Source of the DNA: Bog-473 sp963756025
Lineage (GTDB): Bacteria > Actinomycetota > Acidimicrobiia > Acidimicrobiales > RAAP-2
DNA length: 64,000 bases
Assembly: GCA_963756025.1 (NCBI GenBank)
Contig: CAVWMF010000005.1
Location: 248,001-312,000 of the forward strand
Direction: 5' to 3'
In this document: piece after piece, positions 61,830 through 64,000 of the stretch
Layout: every line of letters starts with the position of its first letter
Position numbering within the stretch: the first letter of the stretch is position 1
Program-made: the position numbers and the translations under genes
The notes under the pieces: generated by a model
What the model was told of the DNA's origin: nothing
The model's database searches: none
What the model saw: the letters and a program-made list of their open reading frames with translations, nothing else

Positions 61830-63581
61830 ATGTCCTTTCTGCGCGTGGCCGCAGCCCAGCTCGACACCGTCGTGGGCGATCTGTCGGGCAACGTGGACCG
61901 CATACTGGCCGCTCTTTCGGCGTCCGAAGCAGCGGGGGCGGACATCTGCATCGTGCCCGAGCTGGCCATACCCGGGTACCCGCCCGAGGACCTCCTCCTC
62001 AAGCCGGCCTTCGTGGCCGACAACGTGGCTGCACTGGAGAAAGTCGCCGCTGCCAGTGGGCAATGCGCCATCGTGGTCGGCTACGTGGGCGCCAATCCCA
62101 CGGGACCGGGTCTGTCCAACGCGGCCGCCATCTGTGCCGGGGGCCGCGTGGTGGGGACCTACCGCAAGCGTTGCCTGCCCAACTACGGCGTGTTCGACGA
62201 GCAGCGCTGGTTCGTGTCCAGTACCCAGACGCCGACTCTCTTCGGCGTCGCCGGGGCCTGGGTCGGCATCTCGGTCTGCGAAGACGTGTGGTTTCCCGAC
62301 GGCCCGGTGGCCCAGCAGGGACGCGGGGGGGCCGACGTGGTGGTCAACCTCAACGCATCGCCCTACAACCGGGGACGCCGGAACGAGCGCCTCTCCATGC
62401 TGCGCACGCGCGTGGCCGAGGCCGGATGTGCCATCGCGTATGTCAATCAGGTGGGCGGGCAGGACGAGCTGGTCTTCGACGGCGACTCCCTCATCGTGGG
62501 GTCCGACGGCACGCTCTTGGCCAGCGGGGCCCAGTTCGTTCCGGACCTGGTGGTGGTGGACGTCCCCCTCGGGGATGCCGGCACACGCACGGTGCAGGGC
62601 GACACGCTGCCCCGGGTGGTGGCCACCCAACCGCGGCCCGATCGGTCGTCGGTGGCCGGGACGGTGCACCGACCGGCTCTGCGACCCGCGCTCTCCGACG
62701 AGGCGGAGGTCTATGCCGCCCTGGTCCTGGGGACCCGTGACTACCTGGGCAAGAACGGCTTCACCGAGGCCGTGATCGGCCTGTCGGGCGGCATCGACTC
62801 GTCATTGGTGGCCACGATCGCCGTCGATGCGTTGGGCCCGTCCCACGTGCACGGCATCTCCATGCCGTCACGCTATTCGAGCGACGGCTCTCGTCACGAT
62901 GCCGGTGAGCTGGCCTCATTGCTCGGCATCGATCTGCGCGTCGTGCCGATCGAGGAGGCACACGTGGCCTTCACCTCCATGCTCGGGAGCGTGCTGGGGC
63001 ACGAGCCGTCGGGCCTGACCGACGAGAACCTCCAGTCACGACTTCGTGGCGTGCTGCTCATGGGCGTGTCGAATGCGAATGGATGGATCGTCCTCACCAC
63101 CGGCAACAAGAGTGAAATGGCGACCGGTTACTCCACGCTCTACGGCGACTCCGCCGGGGGGTTTGCGGTGATCAAGGACGTGCCCAAGACACTGGTCTAC
63201 GAGTTGTGCCGGTATCGCAATACCCAGGCCGTCCTGGAGGGACTACCGGCGCCGATCCCCGAGAGCGTGATCGACAAGCCACCGTCGGCCGAGTTGCGGC
63301 CGGACCAGCGCGACGATCAGTCGCTCCCGCCCTACGAGGAACTCGATCCCGTGCTCCAAGGCTACGTCGAGCGCGACCGCACGGCGCCCGACCTGGTGGC
63401 CGAGGGCTTCGATCCGCTCGTGGTGGCCCAGGTGGTGCGGCTGGTCGACGGGGCCGAGTACAAGAGGCGCCAGATGCCGCCCGGCGTGCGCATCACCACC
63501 AAGGCCTTCGGCAAGGACCGCCGGATGCCGATCACCAACCACTACCGGCCCCCGGCTCCGCAGGAAGCAACGGGTGGTTGA
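61830..63581 (+). CDS. nadE: Glutamine-dependent NAD+ synthetase
   Basis: A 583-residue two-domain enzyme that makes NAD+ from nicotinate adenine dinucleotide. N-terminal nitrilase-type glutaminase with the triad Glu44 (VPELAIPG), Lys113 (YRKRCLPN) and Cys150 (SVCEDVWF). The C-terminal synthetase has the PP-loop GLSGGIDSSLVA (about 317-328), VLTTGNKSEMATGYSTLYGDSAGGF and the terminal KRRQMPPGVRITTKAFGKDRRMPITN. Full length. The stop overlaps the next gene. Confidence 0.96.
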   Translation: MSFLRVAAAQLDTVVGDLSGNVDRILAALSASEAAGADICIVPELAIPGYPPEDLLLKPAFVADNVAALEKVAAASGQCAIVVGYVGANPTGPGLSNAAAICAGGRVVGTYRKRCLPNYGVFDEQRWFVSSTQTPTLFGVAGAWVGISVCEDVWFPDGPVAQQGRGGADVVVNLNASPYNRGRRNERLSMLRTRVAEAGCAIAYVNQVGGQDELVFDGDSLIVGSDGTLLASGAQFVPDLVVVDVPLGDAGTRTVQGDTLPRVVATQPRPDRSSVAGTVHRPALRPALSDEAEVYAALVLGTRDYLGKNGFTEAVIGLSGGIDSSLVATIAVDALGPSHVHGISMPSRYSSDGSRHDAGELASLLGIDLRVVPIEEAHVAFTSMLGSVLGHEPSGLTDENLQSRLRGVLLMGVSNANGWIVLTTGNKSEMATGYSTLYGDSAGGFAVIKDVPKTLVYELCRYRNTQAVLEGLPAPIPESVIDKPPSAELRPDQRDDQSLPPYEELDPVLQGYVERDRTAPDLVAEGFDPLVVAQVVRLVDGAEYKRRQMPPGVRITTKAFGKDRRMPITNHYRPPAPQEATGG

Positions 63582-64000
63582 CCCGGCAGGCTTCCGCACG
63601 ATCGGTCAGCTGGCGGAGCGCTGTGGGCACTACTGCTGGCTGGAGAATCGGCTCTTCACGTTGACAGGGTTGTGGGCCGGTGCCCCGGACGACGCGGCCA
63701 ACTCGGCGACCGACGCCGGGCCGGGTTCGTCCGCGGGTTCGCCCGCAGCGCTCGCGGCCGAGGTGCGCGTGGTCTGCAGCGAGATGTCCTCGTGGCACGG
63801 CTTCGCCGCCGCCGCATGGTGGGATCGCCTCCCTGTGCGCGCGGGTGTGGAGGCCGACGCGCTCGTCGTGGCCCCGGCCGGCCCGTTCGGTGAGGTCCTC
63901 GACCTTTTGGCGGCGGAGGGTGACCTCGTCGGCGCATTCGGTGGTTTGGTCGGGCAGGTGCTGCCGGCGTTGCTCGCGGCGTATGACGAGGACTTCGCTC
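63574..64000 (+). CDS. Unassigned protein, 3'-truncated by window end
   Basis: GTG 63574 overlaps the last 8 bases of nadE, and the frame is open to the window end (142 codons). Start VVDPAGFRTIGQLAERCGHYCWLENRLFTLTGLWA, then a Gly/Ser/Ala-rich spacer, VCSEMSSWHGFAAAAWWDRLPV, and a helix-rich part. The helix pattern with E, H and W residues resembles ferritin-like helical bundles, but I do not recognise a family. Coupled translation with nadE suggests co-expression. Confidence 0.6.
   Translation, partial: MVDPAGFRTIGQLAERCGHYCWLENRLFTLTGLWAGAPDDAANSATDAGPGSSAGSPAALAAEVRVVCSEMSSWHGFAAAAWWDRLPVRAGVEADALVVAPAGPFGEVLDLLAAEGDLVGAFGGLVGQVLPALLAAYDEDFA

Noticed and set aside
1..64000. rRNA operon, CRISPR array, prophage or replication origin
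   Set aside because: No 16S/23S segments, cas genes, phage structural genes, dnaA or DnaA-box cluster were recognised, although several genes are typical of origin-proximal regions.

Overview
The window is high-GC DNA from an actinobacterium. WhiB, CrgA, the FhaA/FhaB/PstP/PASTA-kinase cluster, a GlnR-like regulator beside glnA, GTG/TTG starts and many leaderless genes all point that way. An Acidimicrobiia-like lineage is my guess; the sequence alone cannot prove it.

Layout. 1-3.6 kb: phosphate uptake genes pstB(partial)-pstS-pstC-pstA. 3.6-5.4 kb: a methyltransferase and a DMT-type membrane protein. 5.6-12.4 kb: a heavily frameshifted run with a sulfite-oxidase-like enzyme, a DUF2254 membrane protein, one intact small protein, a DUF4331 protein, a DyP-type peroxidase and an enoyl-CoA hydratase. 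12.5-20.2 kb: tRNA-Leu, fhaA, fhaB, pstP, pbpA, pknB, trpG/pabA and crgA. This is the conserved cell-wall and cell-division signalling cluster of Actinobacteria, but without rodA and pknA. 20.3-25.7 kb: thiolase, PaaI thioesterase, ComF-like phosphoribosyltransferase, SDR, pirin and aldo/keto reductase. 25.9-31.7 kb: a Thr-rich lipoprotein, a CMD-SDR-carotenoid-oxygenase operon and a large secreted Gly-rich/DUF4214 protein. 31.7-36.5 kb: a GAP-family membrane protein, a SIMPL protein, a stand-alone Mop domain, tRNA-Ile, SDR, acyl-CoA thioesterase, an SGNH-like secreted protein and tRNA-Ala. 36.6-42.1 kb: an FtsX-type permease, an MFS exporter and a D,D-carboxypeptidase. 42.3-45.1 kb: an arsenic operon (arsR divergent from arsI-aquaporin-arsC). 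45.1-48 kb: a metallophosphoesterase, a phospholipase-C-like enzyme and tRNA-Pro. 48-52 kb: a CBS-domain protein, a lone receiver, two tandem ArsA-type ATPases and a divergent whiB. 52-58.6 kb: a DUF929 protein that has lost its cysteine pair, Nudix, ankyrin, Mrp/ApbC, IscA/HesB, a small Fe-S plus Moco enzyme pair and RidA. 58.5-64 kb: GlnR-like regulator, glnA, an alpha/beta hydrolase, nadE and a truncated unknown gene.

Two window-wide patterns stand out. First, at least 13 genes without a Shine-Dalgarno site have a TAnnnT -10 box 6-10 bases before the start codon, which indicates leaderless transcription. Second, many conserved genes are broken by one-base frameshifts. They are densest at 5.6-12.4 kb but also hit pbpA, pknB, crgA, thiolase and the arsA pair, so sequencing or assembly error is at least as likely as gene decay.
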